Shown in pieces: positions 17,547-26,322 of a DNA stretch of 64,000 nucleotides. Numbering within the stretch: position 1 is the stretch's first letter; each line of letters starts with the position of its first letter. A model generated the notes under the pieces. It was not told the origin of the DNA and ran no database searches. It was given only the letters and a program-made list of their open reading frames with translations. A program made the translations under genes and the position numbers. Source of the DNA: Bacteroides sp. (GTDB lineage Bacteria; Bacteroidota; Bacteroidia; Bacteroidales; Bacteroidaceae); the NCBI RefSeq assembly GCF_030151085.1, contig NZ_JASLER010000091.1, positions 41,105 through 105,104 on the forward strand, read 5' to 3'.

Positions 17547-18815
17547 TTATTTACGCACCCACTTGCCCAATCCAAACATCGTTTTATGGAAACATTTCTT
17601 GTTCTTCCGCGCCTCATCGGAACCACAAGCTATAGCACGATCATAATAGGCTATACCACGTGCAATGTCTTCGTCTGTTCCATAACCTAAAGCATAAGCA
17701 GTGCCCAAGCCATTCAGCACATAACCTTCGAGCAAATTGCTAAAATCATCCAGATATTGCTCCGCTCTTGTAAACAAGTCGAAGGCACAATCATAATCTT
17801 TCTGTACGCCTAGACCTTGCTGATAACAAACACCCAACCGGGGGAAAGCCCACTTACAATCTTGCTCTGCCGATTTAGACAACCAATATACAGCTTTGGC
17901 ATAATCTACCAATACATTACCTTTGCCTTCAAAATAGAATGTACCCACTTGAAACTGTCCGTCTAAATCGCCTTTTTTGGCAGCTATCATGAAATATTCG
18001 AATGCTTTTTCCTCATTCTTTTCTGCACCTTTTCCGGTATTATAACAATATCCGGCATTATAAGCCGCCACATAATTTCCTTTAACGGCAGCTTTTTCAT
18101 AATAGCGAAGTGCTTCAGGATAATTTTCCTTCTCTTCAAGAGCACAACCATAATTACATAACTGCACCGGATCTCCGGCATCAGCTATCACTTTCTGCCA
18201 CTGTTCTACTAGACCGGGATTGGGCTTAATGCCGCCTTTCCCACTCTGATAGATAGTACGGAAATTACCAAATCCAAATGTAAAGCCACCTCTAAAAGCC
18301 TTTTGATACCATTCGGCAGCAATCGGATAGGCATAAGCATTATAACTTTCTTCCGTAGGATAACGTTTCATCATCTCTTCTACACCTTCTATTTCAAGAA
18401 TATCACCCCAGTAATAAGCGTTACCTATGATATACTGGCAGAAAGGATGTCCGGCTTCAGCCTTAGCCAGTACTATCTCGAAAGCCTCTTTCAGACTACT
18501 GAAAGGCATCGATTTGCGTACTGAAGGGGTCAGTTCGCCACAACGCATGGCGCAAAGTACCCCACTGGCACTGCCACGAGCTATACTTTCTTTCACATAA
18601 AGAGCTGCTTTTTCATCGTCTTCCGGCAGTTCACCACCATCCCACACATACATGGAGCCCATATAACAACGTGCCAGGAAGCAATATCCATCGGCATCAC
18701 CTTCTTTAGCCGCTTCTGTCAACAAAGCGAACCCTTGCTGCATTTCTTCTTTATCGAAGGACATCCAAACTTGTTCGATGCCTTCTTCAACTTTGTCACT
18801 AAAAAACTTTCCCAT
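17547..18815 (-). CDS. Sel1-repeat (TPR-like) protein
   Basis: A 422-aa cytoplasmic protein without signal peptide, built from repeats of about 36 residues. Clear Sel1-type units read A-A-Y-N-A-G-Y-C-Y-N-T-G-K-G, G-Q-F-Q-V-G-T-F-Y-F-E-G-K-G and A-F-P-R-L-G-V-C-Y-Q-Q-G-L-G in the second half. Sel1 repeats form alpha-alpha solenoids for protein contacts, and no enzyme motif is present. It follows an unrecognised membrane protein gene on the same strand by 33 nt, so the two are likely co-expressed. Confidence 0.82.
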   Translation of the reverse strand: MGKFFSDKVEEGIEQVWMSFDKEEMQQGFALLTEAAKEGDADGYCFLARCYMGSMYVWDGGELPEDDEKAALYVKESIARGSASGVLCAMRCGELTPSVRKSMPFSSLKEAFEIVLAKAEAGHPFCQYIIGNAYYWGDILEIEGVEEMMKRYPTEESYNAYAYPIAAEWYQKAFRGGFTFGFGNFRTIYQSGKGGIKPNPGLVEQWQKVIADAGDPVQLCNYGCALEEKENYPEALRYYEKAAVKGNYVAAYNAGYCYNTGKGAEKNEEKAFEYFMIAAKKGDLDGQFQVGTFYFEGKGNVLVDYAKAVYWLSKSAEQDCKWAFPRLGVCYQQGLGVQKDYDCAFDLFTRAEQYLDDFSNLLEGYVLNGLGTAYALGYGTDEDIARGIAYYDRAIACGSDEARKNKKCFHKTMFGLGKWVRK

Positions 18816-18848
18816 GTTCTTTTCTATATATGTTTATTGTTAGCATTC

Positions 18849-20213
18849 TCAGTTAGATGACGCCGATTTTCGCCGTACCTCTTCGGTAATATCTTCCCAA
18901 TCGTCTCCCACCTCCGGATACCGATAATTGTGATAATATTCCGAAAGCCAGTACCTGACACTCTCTCCGTCCTCAGTATTTGCACGATATCCACGCACCT
19001 CATGGTTACCATCAAAGCCAGCTACCTCTACTACATAATTGTCTTTTGATCCGCTTACTTCCAGATAGCCATTCTTCCAACCCGGTGTACGGAGCAAAAG
19101 TGCTTCGCATTTACCTTCCTCCAAATCTTCTAAAGAAGCTTGTACATCTTCAAAAGTGATGTGATCATATTTATGACCATCCACATAAAGTACATAGTCC
19201 TCCATCGGTTCCACAGAATCAATTCTATCCGATTGATCTTCCCATGAATCTACATCGGGGATCCGGGCATTCTCAAAGAAATCTTTCCAAACGGCATGCA
19301 ATTGCGTCAAGGGGATAAAGCGCAATACAAAACGTCGTTTATCGCCTTCATCTGTTTCGAAATAGGCAGCTAGAGCATACCTTCCATCTTCAAAACAATG
19401 ACAGGAGATACCGGTACATCTCCCCCACTTTGATTCCGGCGGATTGCAAGCTGAGAGTAAAATACGTTGTCCGGGCTGTAGCGTATTGATGGCACGACGT
19501 ATTTTCTCGGGTGTAACCAATGAAGTAGGTATATCGTCCGACTCAGTCAATACATATTCTGAATTTACCGCTGCACTCCTACGCTCAAATTCTTCATTGA
19601 ATGCTTCCATCTCGGCATTATCTTTAGCGATAAAAGTGAGATAATCATCAAAGTCACCGGTTGCAGCGTATGGAAACAAATGAGTAAGATAGTCATTAAG
19701 TTCGTCCAGATGTTTTTCACGCGTTAGATTCGTAGTTTGTACATTCCGCTTATCGTCTACCAGACAAATGGCATATTCACGTCTCTTACTTTTGATTATT
19801 TTGACGCAGAAGATTCCACGAATACGTTCGATCAACATCGCTTCACCTCCAAGTATCCACTGCTTGCCTACCCGGACGTAACCGAACTTTTTTCCGTTCT
19901 GCGCTATATCTTCATCGATTAAAGCGAACATAGACTTCACATCCGTATGAATAGACCCATCCATATAGGGTCTAATCGATTTTCCCAACTTTCCATTAGC
20001 AGGTGAGAAAATAAGTAATAAACTACGGATAAAAATCGCAAGTGCAATAGTACCAATGACGGAAATGATAAGTGCTCCCCATGTAAATGGTTCATCAACT
20101 AATAGCAAAAAACCTGAAGGGAAGCAACTTGCTCCAATAAAAAAGCTTCCCAAAGCCCAACCAATATAGTGATTTCGGCTGCGCTTATAGCAAAAATTAG
20201 TAGTTTTAGGCAT
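18849..20213 (-). CDS. Unrecognised protein with two N-terminal membrane segments
   Basis: A 454-aa protein. Two hydrophobic segments (about residues 15-37 and 44-69) form an N-terminal hairpin, followed by a soluble part of nearly 380 residues. The middle is rich in charged and aromatic residues, and the C-terminal 60 residues contain Y-L-E-V-S-G-S-K-D-N-Y and W-L-S-E-Y-Y-H-N-Y, a pattern that faintly recalls immunity-type small domains. I cannot name a family. It probably shares an operon with the Sel1 protein downstream. No toxin gene is seen nearby. Confidence 0.7.
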   Translation of the reverse strand: MPKTTNFCYKRSRNHYIGWALGSFFIGASCFPSGFLLLVDEPFTWGALIISVIGTIALAIFIRSLLLIFSPANGKLGKSIRPYMDGSIHTDVKSMFALIDEDIAQNGKKFGYVRVGKQWILGGEAMLIERIRGIFCVKIIKSKRREYAICLVDDKRNVQTTNLTREKHLDELNDYLTHLFPYAATGDFDDYLTFIAKDNAEMEAFNEEFERRSAAVNSEYVLTESDDIPTSLVTPEKIRRAINTLQPGQRILLSACNPPESKWGRCTGISCHCFEDGRYALAAYFETDEGDKRRFVLRFIPLTQLHAVWKDFFENARIPDVDSWEDQSDRIDSVEPMEDYVLYVDGHKYDHITFEDVQASLEDLEEGKCEALLLRTPGWKNGYLEVSGSKDNYVVEVAGFDGNHEVRGYRANTEDGESVRYWLSEYYHNYRYPEVGDDWEDITEEVRRKSASSN

Positions 20214-20342
20214 ATCGTTTCATTTTATGTCTGTCGTTCCACAACAATGTCCGGATATTAGAACACAACAAAGGTACACAAAATCTCTTACCATTATACT
20301 TTAGTGTACGGAATAAGTTAACACACTGAAATTAATGACAAA

Positions 20343-20405
20343 TGCCTTACCCGAACAAAGTAACTGATTAAAGCATATAATCAGCTACTTAGTCCAGATA
20401 AGGCA
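20343..20405. terminator. Compound hairpin at the end of the polysaccharide locus
   Basis: An outer TGCCTTA/TAAGGCA stem (20343-20349, 20399-20405) encloses a second stem AAGTA-CTGATTA / TAATCAG-TACTT. It lies 23 nt past the stop of the GH2 gene on the minus strand and is followed there by a short T-rich stretch, so it likely ends the sus-type operon. Confidence 0.6.
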
Positions 20406-20427
20406 CTTCTAAATAGGCTATAAGACC

Positions 20428-22836
20428 TTAGTTGTTTAAAGTTATTTCCACTCCTTGCAAAAGTGGAGAAGTGAACTTCACACGAACCACTCCTTCGGCT
20501 CCGGTAGTCTGAATGTATGCCAGCAGACGACCGTGGTAGACACGATGACGATTATCTGTGTAATCGCTCATATCCGAATTATTGGAACCTTCGAGACCCA
20601 ACAGGCGTGCAGGGCCCTCAATGGTACATGTTATCTCATTGTCTCCAAGCTTCACAATAGTACCATTCTCGTCCACCACTTCCACGGTAAGATGAGCTGT
20701 AGCACGATCTTTGGACAAAGTAGTGCGATCGGCACTAACACGCAAGGCGTATGCACGACCGGATGTCTTGATTATATAGCTCGAAAGCACATTTCCGTCT
20801 TTATCACATCCTTCAGCACGCAATTCTCCTGCCTGATAAGGAATATCCCAATAAATGATGCCGGTCTTCTCATCGTATGGCTTCATACTCCCTACTTCTT
20901 TACCATCGAGCAACAGGCGGGCTTGGGATGCATTGGTATAGCAAACAACACGTATCTCTTGTCCCGGTTCATAATTCCAAATATCCCACGCATCCACCGA
21001 AAGATGACCGTGTTTGGGATATGTACCGATGTAGGTGGTCGGCTTTTCGCTCCACAAGGAAGCACGGAAGTAACCACGAGGCTTGGGGAAACTGCCGAAA
21101 TCAAGCAGTCCGGTATAGAGTCCGCGAGACGGCCATCTACCGGATTCACCCAAATAATCGGTACCCGTCCAAATGAATTGACCGAAGATAAACTCCTTGT
21201 TCTTCACCGCATACCAAGCGTCAATATCCGAACGAGTCTCACTTCCGTAAATTACACGTTTGGGATAGGTGGCATGATCTTCGTCGTAACGATCTTCAGT
21301 ATAATTATAACCTACTACGTCGATGGCGTCCGCGTATGCTGTCTGATTGGACATAACGACACCTGCCCAAGCACCAGTTGTGGGTCGAGAGGTATCTACC
21401 GCACGCACACAGGCAGACAAACGCTTGGCAATCATGCCGATTCTCATAGCGTCGGGAGCATCTTTCTTATAGCCGCCAAACATAGGCTGACTGATGGTAG
21501 AACCGTCCAAAATAGGATGCGAGTAAGGATCGTTGGGGTAATCCACCTCATTGCCGATGCTCCACAGGAAAATGGAAGGATGATTACGATCTCGACGTAC
21601 CATATCGGTAACATCCCGTTCTATCCATTCTTCGAAAAAGTCGGCTGTGCCGTCAAAGCTAGGTTCGCCTACGTTCCAACCTTTTACCCATTTGCGTTTG
21701 GGAAACTCCCATTCGTCCGATACTTCATCCATGATGAGCAGGCCCAGTTTATCACAAAGATTATAAACCACAGGAGCTTGCGGATTGTGGCTCATGCGGA
21801 TAGCATTTACACCTATCTCTTTCAGATTGACGAGACGACGATGCCATACTTCTTCGGGCACCACAGCCCCTAGTACTCCGGCATCGTGGTGCAGGCACAC
21901 ACCTTTTACTTTCATCCACTTGCCATTGAGTGCGAAGCCTTTATTATGATCGAAGTTCAATGTACGCAATCCAACTTTTGTTTCGCTGCCGTCTATGCGC
22001 TTGCCGTTACTCAGCAGTTCGGTTTTCAGCGTATAGAGGTAAGGTGAATCAAGATCCCAGCGGCGGGGATTGTTTACTTTCAGAGAAAGTGAAGCTTTGG
22101 TGATGCCTTGCTTAGCACCGGCAATAGAGGTACGACGTCCGGCTACTTGCTTACCGTCAGCGTCATACAAAGTAGCGGTTACTTCCAGCTTTTCAGCGTT
22201 TGCCTGGTGTTTCTGTACTTCCATATCAACAGCTACTACTGCTTGACGGTCAGTCAACGAAGCGGCATGCCAACCCACACCCCACTGTGCGAAATGCGTT
22301 TCGGGAGCAGATACCAACCATACATCCCGATAGATACCCGAACCGGTGTACCAGCGGGAGTCGGCATAGCGGCTGTGGTCTACACGAACTGCCAATACAT
22401 TGTCACCTTCTTTCAGATAAGGAGTCAGATCGTACAAAAAGGAGACATAGCCGTTAGGACGTTTCCCCAGCAGATGTCCGTTGAGGTAGACTTCACTCCG
22501 ATTATATACACCTTCGAAATAGATATAATGACGTGCTGCGTTGTCGGTAATCGTGAAATGTTTGCGATACCAGCCTATTCCACCCGGCAAATAACCGGTG
22601 CAACTCGCCAAAGAAGGTGACAATTGCCCTTCGATAGACCAGTCATGCGGCAACATCAACTTGCGCCAGTCCTTATCTTCGAAAGTGGGTTTTACGATGG
22701 TTGAGTCATCCGTTAGTTTAAACAACCAACCGTCGTTAAACTTTGTGGCATCGCCAAACGATACCTGCGCCTTTAATGGTGCAAACGTAAATAGTGCCAT
22801 TATCAGAATGGCGACTGTAAGTGTAGCGTTCTTCAT
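20428..22836 (-). CDS. GH2 family glycosidase, beta-galactosidase-like, secreted
   Basis: An 802-aa enzyme with a signal peptide (K-N-A-T-L-T-V-A-I-L-I-M-A-L-F then A-Q). Domain order fits GH2: sugar-binding domain (about 40-190), immunoglobulin-like domain (about 195-300), TIM barrel (about 300-600) and a C-terminal DUF4982/Ig-like tail. The acid/base is in W-S-I-G-N-E-V (E about 430) and the nucleophile in Y-G-S-E-T (E about 533). Activity on beta-galactosides is the most common for this architecture; beta-glucuronidase or mannosidase activity is less likely. No lipobox is visible, so it is probably periplasmic. It is last in the operon, 10 nt after GH30. Confidence 0.88.
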   Translation of the reverse strand: MKNATLTVAILIMALFTFAPLKAQVSFGDATKFNDGWLFKLTDDSTIVKPTFEDKDWRKLMLPHDWSIEGQLSPSLASCTGYLPGGIGWYRKHFTITDNAARHYIYFEGVYNRSEVYLNGHLLGKRPNGYVSFLYDLTPYLKEGDNVLAVRVDHSRYADSRWYTGSGIYRDVWLVSAPETHFAQWGVGWHAASLTDRQAVVAVDMEVQKHQANAEKLEVTATLYDADGKQVAGRRTSIAGAKQGITKASLSLKVNNPRRWDLDSPYLYTLKTELLSNGKRIDGSETKVGLRTLNFDHNKGFALNGKWMKVKGVCLHHDAGVLGAVVPEEVWHRRLVNLKEIGVNAIRMSHNPQAPVVYNLCDKLGLLIMDEVSDEWEFPKRKWVKGWNVGEPSFDGTADFFEEWIERDVTDMVRRDRNHPSIFLWSIGNEVDYPNDPYSHPILDGSTISQPMFGGYKKDAPDAMRIGMIAKRLSACVRAVDTSRPTTGAWAGVVMSNQTAYADAIDVVGYNYTEDRYDEDHATYPKRVIYGSETRSDIDAWYAVKNKEFIFGQFIWTGTDYLGESGRWPSRGLYTGLLDFGSFPKPRGYFRASLWSEKPTTYIGTYPKHGHLSVDAWDIWNYEPGQEIRVVCYTNASQARLLLDGKEVGSMKPYDEKTGIIYWDIPYQAGELRAEGCDKDGNVLSSYIIKTSGRAYALRVSADRTTLSKDRATAHLTVEVVDENGTIVKLGDNEITCTIEGPARLLGLEGSNNSDMSDYTDNRHRVYHGRLLAYIQTTGAEGVVRVKFTSPLLQGVEITLNN

Positions 22837-22846
22837 CTTTTATATG

Positions 22847-24451
22847 TTATTTGAGTTGATATACGACAGTCGTTACGCTCCCGGCATCCAGCACAACGGG
22901 CTGCCCGTCAGCTACCTTGTTCTCTATCAAATCCTTACTACCTGTAGTAGTATAAGTTGTTACCGATTTTGCATCTCCACTCCATCCTGTATGCGTTTCA
23001 TTCAAGCGAACACCTTTATCGGATAAATTGGTATATACAGTAACGATCTTATCACCTTCGGGAGAAATCCATGCCGAACCGAAGAAGCTGCGGGATTCAT
23101 TCAAATCAAGACCGATACGGCGATAGCCCGGACGGATGAAACGGCTATAATTACCTAATACCCACAGTGTAGCAGCAGGCTGATAAGTTCCTTCTTTAGC
23201 TATATCCCCATCAACACCTCCTGATGGGACGAGTGAGATGAGCAAAAAGCGGTTCTTATGTCCCCAACGGGCAACATCCATTGAAGTCCAATAACTCCAC
23301 GAAGTAACGCCGGCTACTGTAAGGTCGTTGTGTATCACTTTCGACATGTAGAGGGCAATATCCATCTCCGACGCTTTATCATATCCCATGAATTCGGAGG
23401 AGCTGTAGTTGTCGCCCAGCATGCTCCATTCGCTTTGCCATACGTCAAGATCGTATTGTTGGGCAGCTTGGGCAACTTGTTGGCGGACACTACGCATTCC
23501 ATCCCAAGTACCATCGGTCCAATAGCTATGACCGCAAATCAGTTTCTTTACATGAGCCAAGTCACCGATGTATGCAGACGAACCGGGAGTGAAGAAAGCG
23601 GAGAGTACATTGCTACGGTTAGCATCGGACTTCGACTTATACAGATATTCCCAATCACCGGATTCTCCTAACAGAATATCAGTAGAGAGATTGGAAGCAG
23701 TCAACGACTTATCAAGTTCACGAGCCAGTCGGGCTACTTCATTATTGGTCCAGCCACTACCTTCCTGACCGCTCTCCCAATTGTACTGTGGTTCGTTAAC
23801 AGGTGATATATGGGTTATCGGATATCCTTCACCCATATAATACTTAGCTACGTTTGTCATATAAGCAGCGAAGTCATCGTAGTATTCACTTTTCAAGTTC
23901 GAGACTCCACCACTGGCGGAGAAACCTTTACCGTTGGAGGTATATTGCACAGGAGGAGTATTGCTGAAAAGAACAAAGTTTCCGCAACCCAATTCTTTGG
24001 CACGACTCATAAAGTAACGTTGACCTTCGCAACGAGTCCAGTCGAACGTACCATTATTAGTCAGATAAGACTCCGCACGGCGGGATTTGTCTTCGATACC
24101 ACTGGCGTCACCCTGCTCGGCACTACCGCCACCCAGGTTAACACGCCACATAGAAAGTCCGATGCCTTTCGGTTTTCCCGACTCGATAGCCGAAGAAAAC
24201 AACAATTCGCTGATTTTATCACGGCTCGATATCCAGTGCTTACCCACGTATGCAGGCGACCAGCAATCGGAAGCGCCAAATCCGGTGAGGGTCTGATAGG
24301 TCTTTCCGGCATCAATAGTGACCAGCTTCTCTACGCTGTTCGTAGTGTCCGGTCCATCGGGAATGTCGGGTGTGGAAGGCGAGTCGTTGCCGCCACAAGC
24401 CGTGACAAAGCACGCCATGGCCGAAAGAAGAAGATAATATCTAATAGACAT
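22847..24451 (-). CDS. GH30 family glycoside hydrolase, lipoprotein
   Basis: A 534-aa lipoprotein: the start at 24451 gives a signal peptide ending V-T-A-C with lipidated C19, and a Ser/Pro/Asp-rich linker follows, typical of surface-exposed Bacteroides lipoproteins. The GH30 barrel begins L-T-G-F-G-A-S-D-C-W. Catalytic residues are visible as the acid/base in N-E-P-Q (E220) and the nucleophile in Q-S-E-W (E341). A beta-sandwich side domain ends with V-V-Y-Q-L-K. GH30 enzymes cut beta-1,6-galactan, beta-1,6-glucan, glucosylceramide or xylan. With a GH2 partner a beta-1,6-linked galactan is plausible, but this is inference. An extended upstream start is possible but would bury the lipobox. Confidence 0.87.
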   Translation of the reverse strand: MSIRYYLLLSAMACFVTACGGNDSPSTPDIPDGPDTTNSVEKLVTIDAGKTYQTLTGFGASDCWSPAYVGKHWISSRDKISELLFSSAIESGKPKGIGLSMWRVNLGGGSAEQGDASGIEDKSRRAESYLTNNGTFDWTRCEGQRYFMSRAKELGCGNFVLFSNTPPVQYTSNGKGFSASGGVSNLKSEYYDDFAAYMTNVAKYYMGEGYPITHISPVNEPQYNWESGQEGSGWTNNEVARLARELDKSLTASNLSTDILLGESGDWEYLYKSKSDANRSNVLSAFFTPGSSAYIGDLAHVKKLICGHSYWTDGTWDGMRSVRQQVAQAAQQYDLDVWQSEWSMLGDNYSSSEFMGYDKASEMDIALYMSKVIHNDLTVAGVTSWSYWTSMDVARWGHKNRFLLISLVPSGGVDGDIAKEGTYQPAATLWVLGNYSRFIRPGYRRIGLDLNESRSFFGSAWISPEGDKIVTVYTNLSDKGVRLNETHTGWSGDAKSVTTYTTTGSKDLIENKVADGQPVVLDAGSVTTVVYQLK

Positions 24452-24572
24452 AATGGTATTATTGGTTTTTAAATAAATACATATATTAGAGAGACATACC
24501 GAGAAGGCTGCGAATGACATGCGGATGTCTTTACCGATGACATCGGAGTGTCGGCAGAGCTATAAAACAAGA

Positions 24573-24633
24573 GTTCACGGACTCCCCCCGTCCGCAATCC
24601 CGACAAGGACACCGACAAGAGCCGTTCGTGAAC
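24573..24633 (-). terminator. Stem-loop between susD and the GH30 gene
   Basis: GTTCACG (24573-24579) and CGTGAAC (24627-24633) pair around a 47-nt loop that itself contains GTCCG/CGGAC and TTGTCGG words. On the transcribed minus strand the stem is followed by TCTTGTTTT. It lies 14 nt past the susD stop, in the only sizeable gap of the operon (195 nt), and may reduce transcription of the enzyme genes relative to susCD. Confidence 0.55.
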
Positions 24634-24646
24634 CCTAGTAAAAAGT

Positions 24647-26305
24647 TTAATTCCAATGCGGGTTCTGCGTGATAGAACCGTTGGACATGGTTATCTCATA
24701 CAGAGGAATCGGGAATACCAAATCTCGGCTCTCATCAAAACCTATACCCTTGTCACTCGCCTCACCCTGATTCTCCCACTCGTAGAGGTCGCGGGTGGCA
24801 GCATCGGTATTCCATTTCACGAAAGTACCGTTAGTACCCATCAGGTTGGTAATAACCTTCTTGCCGTTGTCATCCGTCCAGCGACGGATGTCGTAGAGGC
24901 GGTTCTGCTCCCATGCCAGCTCCAGACGACGTTCCAGACGAATGGCGTTGCGGAGTGCGCTGCCGCTTGAAGTCACGTCAGCCAGCTTCACACGCTTGCG
25001 CACCTGATTGAGGTAAGTACGTGCGGTAGCGTCATCGCTCAATTCGTTGCAAGCCTCAGCATACATCAGCAGCACGTCAGCATAGCGCAGAATGCGGTGA
25101 TCCAAAGGTATCTTGTCGATGTTGTACACTTCGGGACGCTTTTCGATGGGCACGAAGTACTTGCGCACGATGCGGGCAGACTTGTGCTGCGACGGGTCGA
25201 TGATGTAGCAGTTCTCGTCCCAGCCGTACTTCTTGATATAAGTGTTATAGTTGGCCATGTCCTTACTGTTCGAGATGAACTCGTCGAAGTTGTTCTCTCC
25301 GGCAATCTCGGTACATCCGGTCTTGATGATGGTCCAGCGTAGACGCTCAGTGTCGCCGGCATCCTTGTAAGCCTGTTCCAGGTTGGCGGTGGGCTGTCCC
25401 CATGACCATCCGTCGCCGGGACCGTTACGTGCACCGGTAATCACGGTCAGGGCACCCCCCAAAGAGTAAGTTCCGTCGTACATGTACTGCACTTCAAAGA
25501 GGCTCTCCTGATTGTTATTGTGATCCACATCCCATACATCGCCGAAGTTATCCATCAGCTTGTACTCCTTCTCGTCGATGACGGTCTTCAGCACGTCGTG
25601 AGCTTCCTGCCACTTGTTTTGATAGAGGTAAACCTTGCCCAGCAGACCCAGGGCGGCACCACGGGTGGCACGTCCCAACTCGGTAGCGGCGTATTCGCTG
25701 CGTTGCGGCAACACCTCGGCGGCAGCCTTGAAGTCGTCCTCGATGAACTTGTACACCTCAGTCGCAGAAGTACGGGTAATGCCCGACACCTCTTCCGGCA
25801 TCAAGAAACCGGTAATCAACGGCAGGTCGCCGAAGTTGCGCACCAGTTCGAAGTAGAAGTAACCACGCAGGAAGCGGGCTTCAGCTACGAGACGGTTCTT
25901 CAGATTCTCATCCGCCAGGTTTGCCTGCGCAATGCGTTCAATCGCCACGTTGCAACGAAGAATGCCTTTGTAGCGGTACTGCCAGAAGTTGGAGATAGCT
26001 CCGTTGCTCTGTCCCGTACCCTGATAGTGCGCCAGTGAGATGTAGTCACTCTGGCTCTGAGTTGTATTCCCCATCCATCCGTCGTCGCTGCACATCTCGG
26101 AGAGCAGCCACACGGTGTTGATGTTCCACCATCCGCCGAAGGTAATGGCCTGATAACAGCCCGTCACGAACGATTTACAATCCTCCTCACTCTGAAAGTA
26201 AGTATCGAGGTTCTGTTGGCCGCGCACTTCCTCCGTCAGGAAGTCGTCACAAGAAGTGAAGCTCAGCAGGCCAATCAATGTCAATATTGATAATATCTGT
26301 TTCAT
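24647..26305 (-). CDS. SusD/RagB-family outer-membrane glycan-binding lipoprotein
   Basis: A 552-aa surface lipoprotein that captures oligosaccharide at the SusC pore. The signal peptide ends L-S-F-T-S-C with C19 lipidated, followed by D-D-F-L-T-E-E. The body has SusD hallmarks: an N-terminal T-Y-F-Q-S-E-E-D-C region, TPR-like helices with A-E-A-R-F-L-R-G-Y-F-Y-F, D-V-L-L-M-Y-A-E-A-C-N-E, and a C-terminal L-V-F-P-I-P ending in Q-N-P-H-W-N. It lies 17 nt after susC, as usual. Codon use is more GC-rich than in the accessory cluster to the right. Confidence 0.95.
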   Translation of the reverse strand: MKQILSILTLIGLLSFTSCDDFLTEEVRGQQNLDTYFQSEEDCKSFVTGCYQAITFGGWWNINTVWLLSEMCSDDGWMGNTTQSQSDYISLAHYQGTGQSNGAISNFWQYRYKGILRCNVAIERIAQANLADENLKNRLVAEARFLRGYFYFELVRNFGDLPLITGFLMPEEVSGITRTSATEVYKFIEDDFKAAAEVLPQRSEYAATELGRATRGAALGLLGKVYLYQNKWQEAHDVLKTVIDEKEYKLMDNFGDVWDVDHNNNQESLFEVQYMYDGTYSLGGALTVITGARNGPGDGWSWGQPTANLEQAYKDAGDTERLRWTIIKTGCTEIAGENNFDEFISNSKDMANYNTYIKKYGWDENCYIIDPSQHKSARIVRKYFVPIEKRPEVYNIDKIPLDHRILRYADVLLMYAEACNELSDDATARTYLNQVRKRVKLADVTSSGSALRNAIRLERRLELAWEQNRLYDIRRWTDDNGKKVITNLMGTNGTFVKWNTDAATRDLYEWENQGEASDKGIGFDESRDLVFPIPLYEITMSNGSITQNPHWN

Positions 26306-26322
26306 AGTCTATATCTCAAAGA

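Noticed and set aside
20455..21873. 472-codon open frame opposite the GH2 gene
   Set aside because: Antisense shadow of a clear glycosidase with catalytic motifs; the product has no family character.
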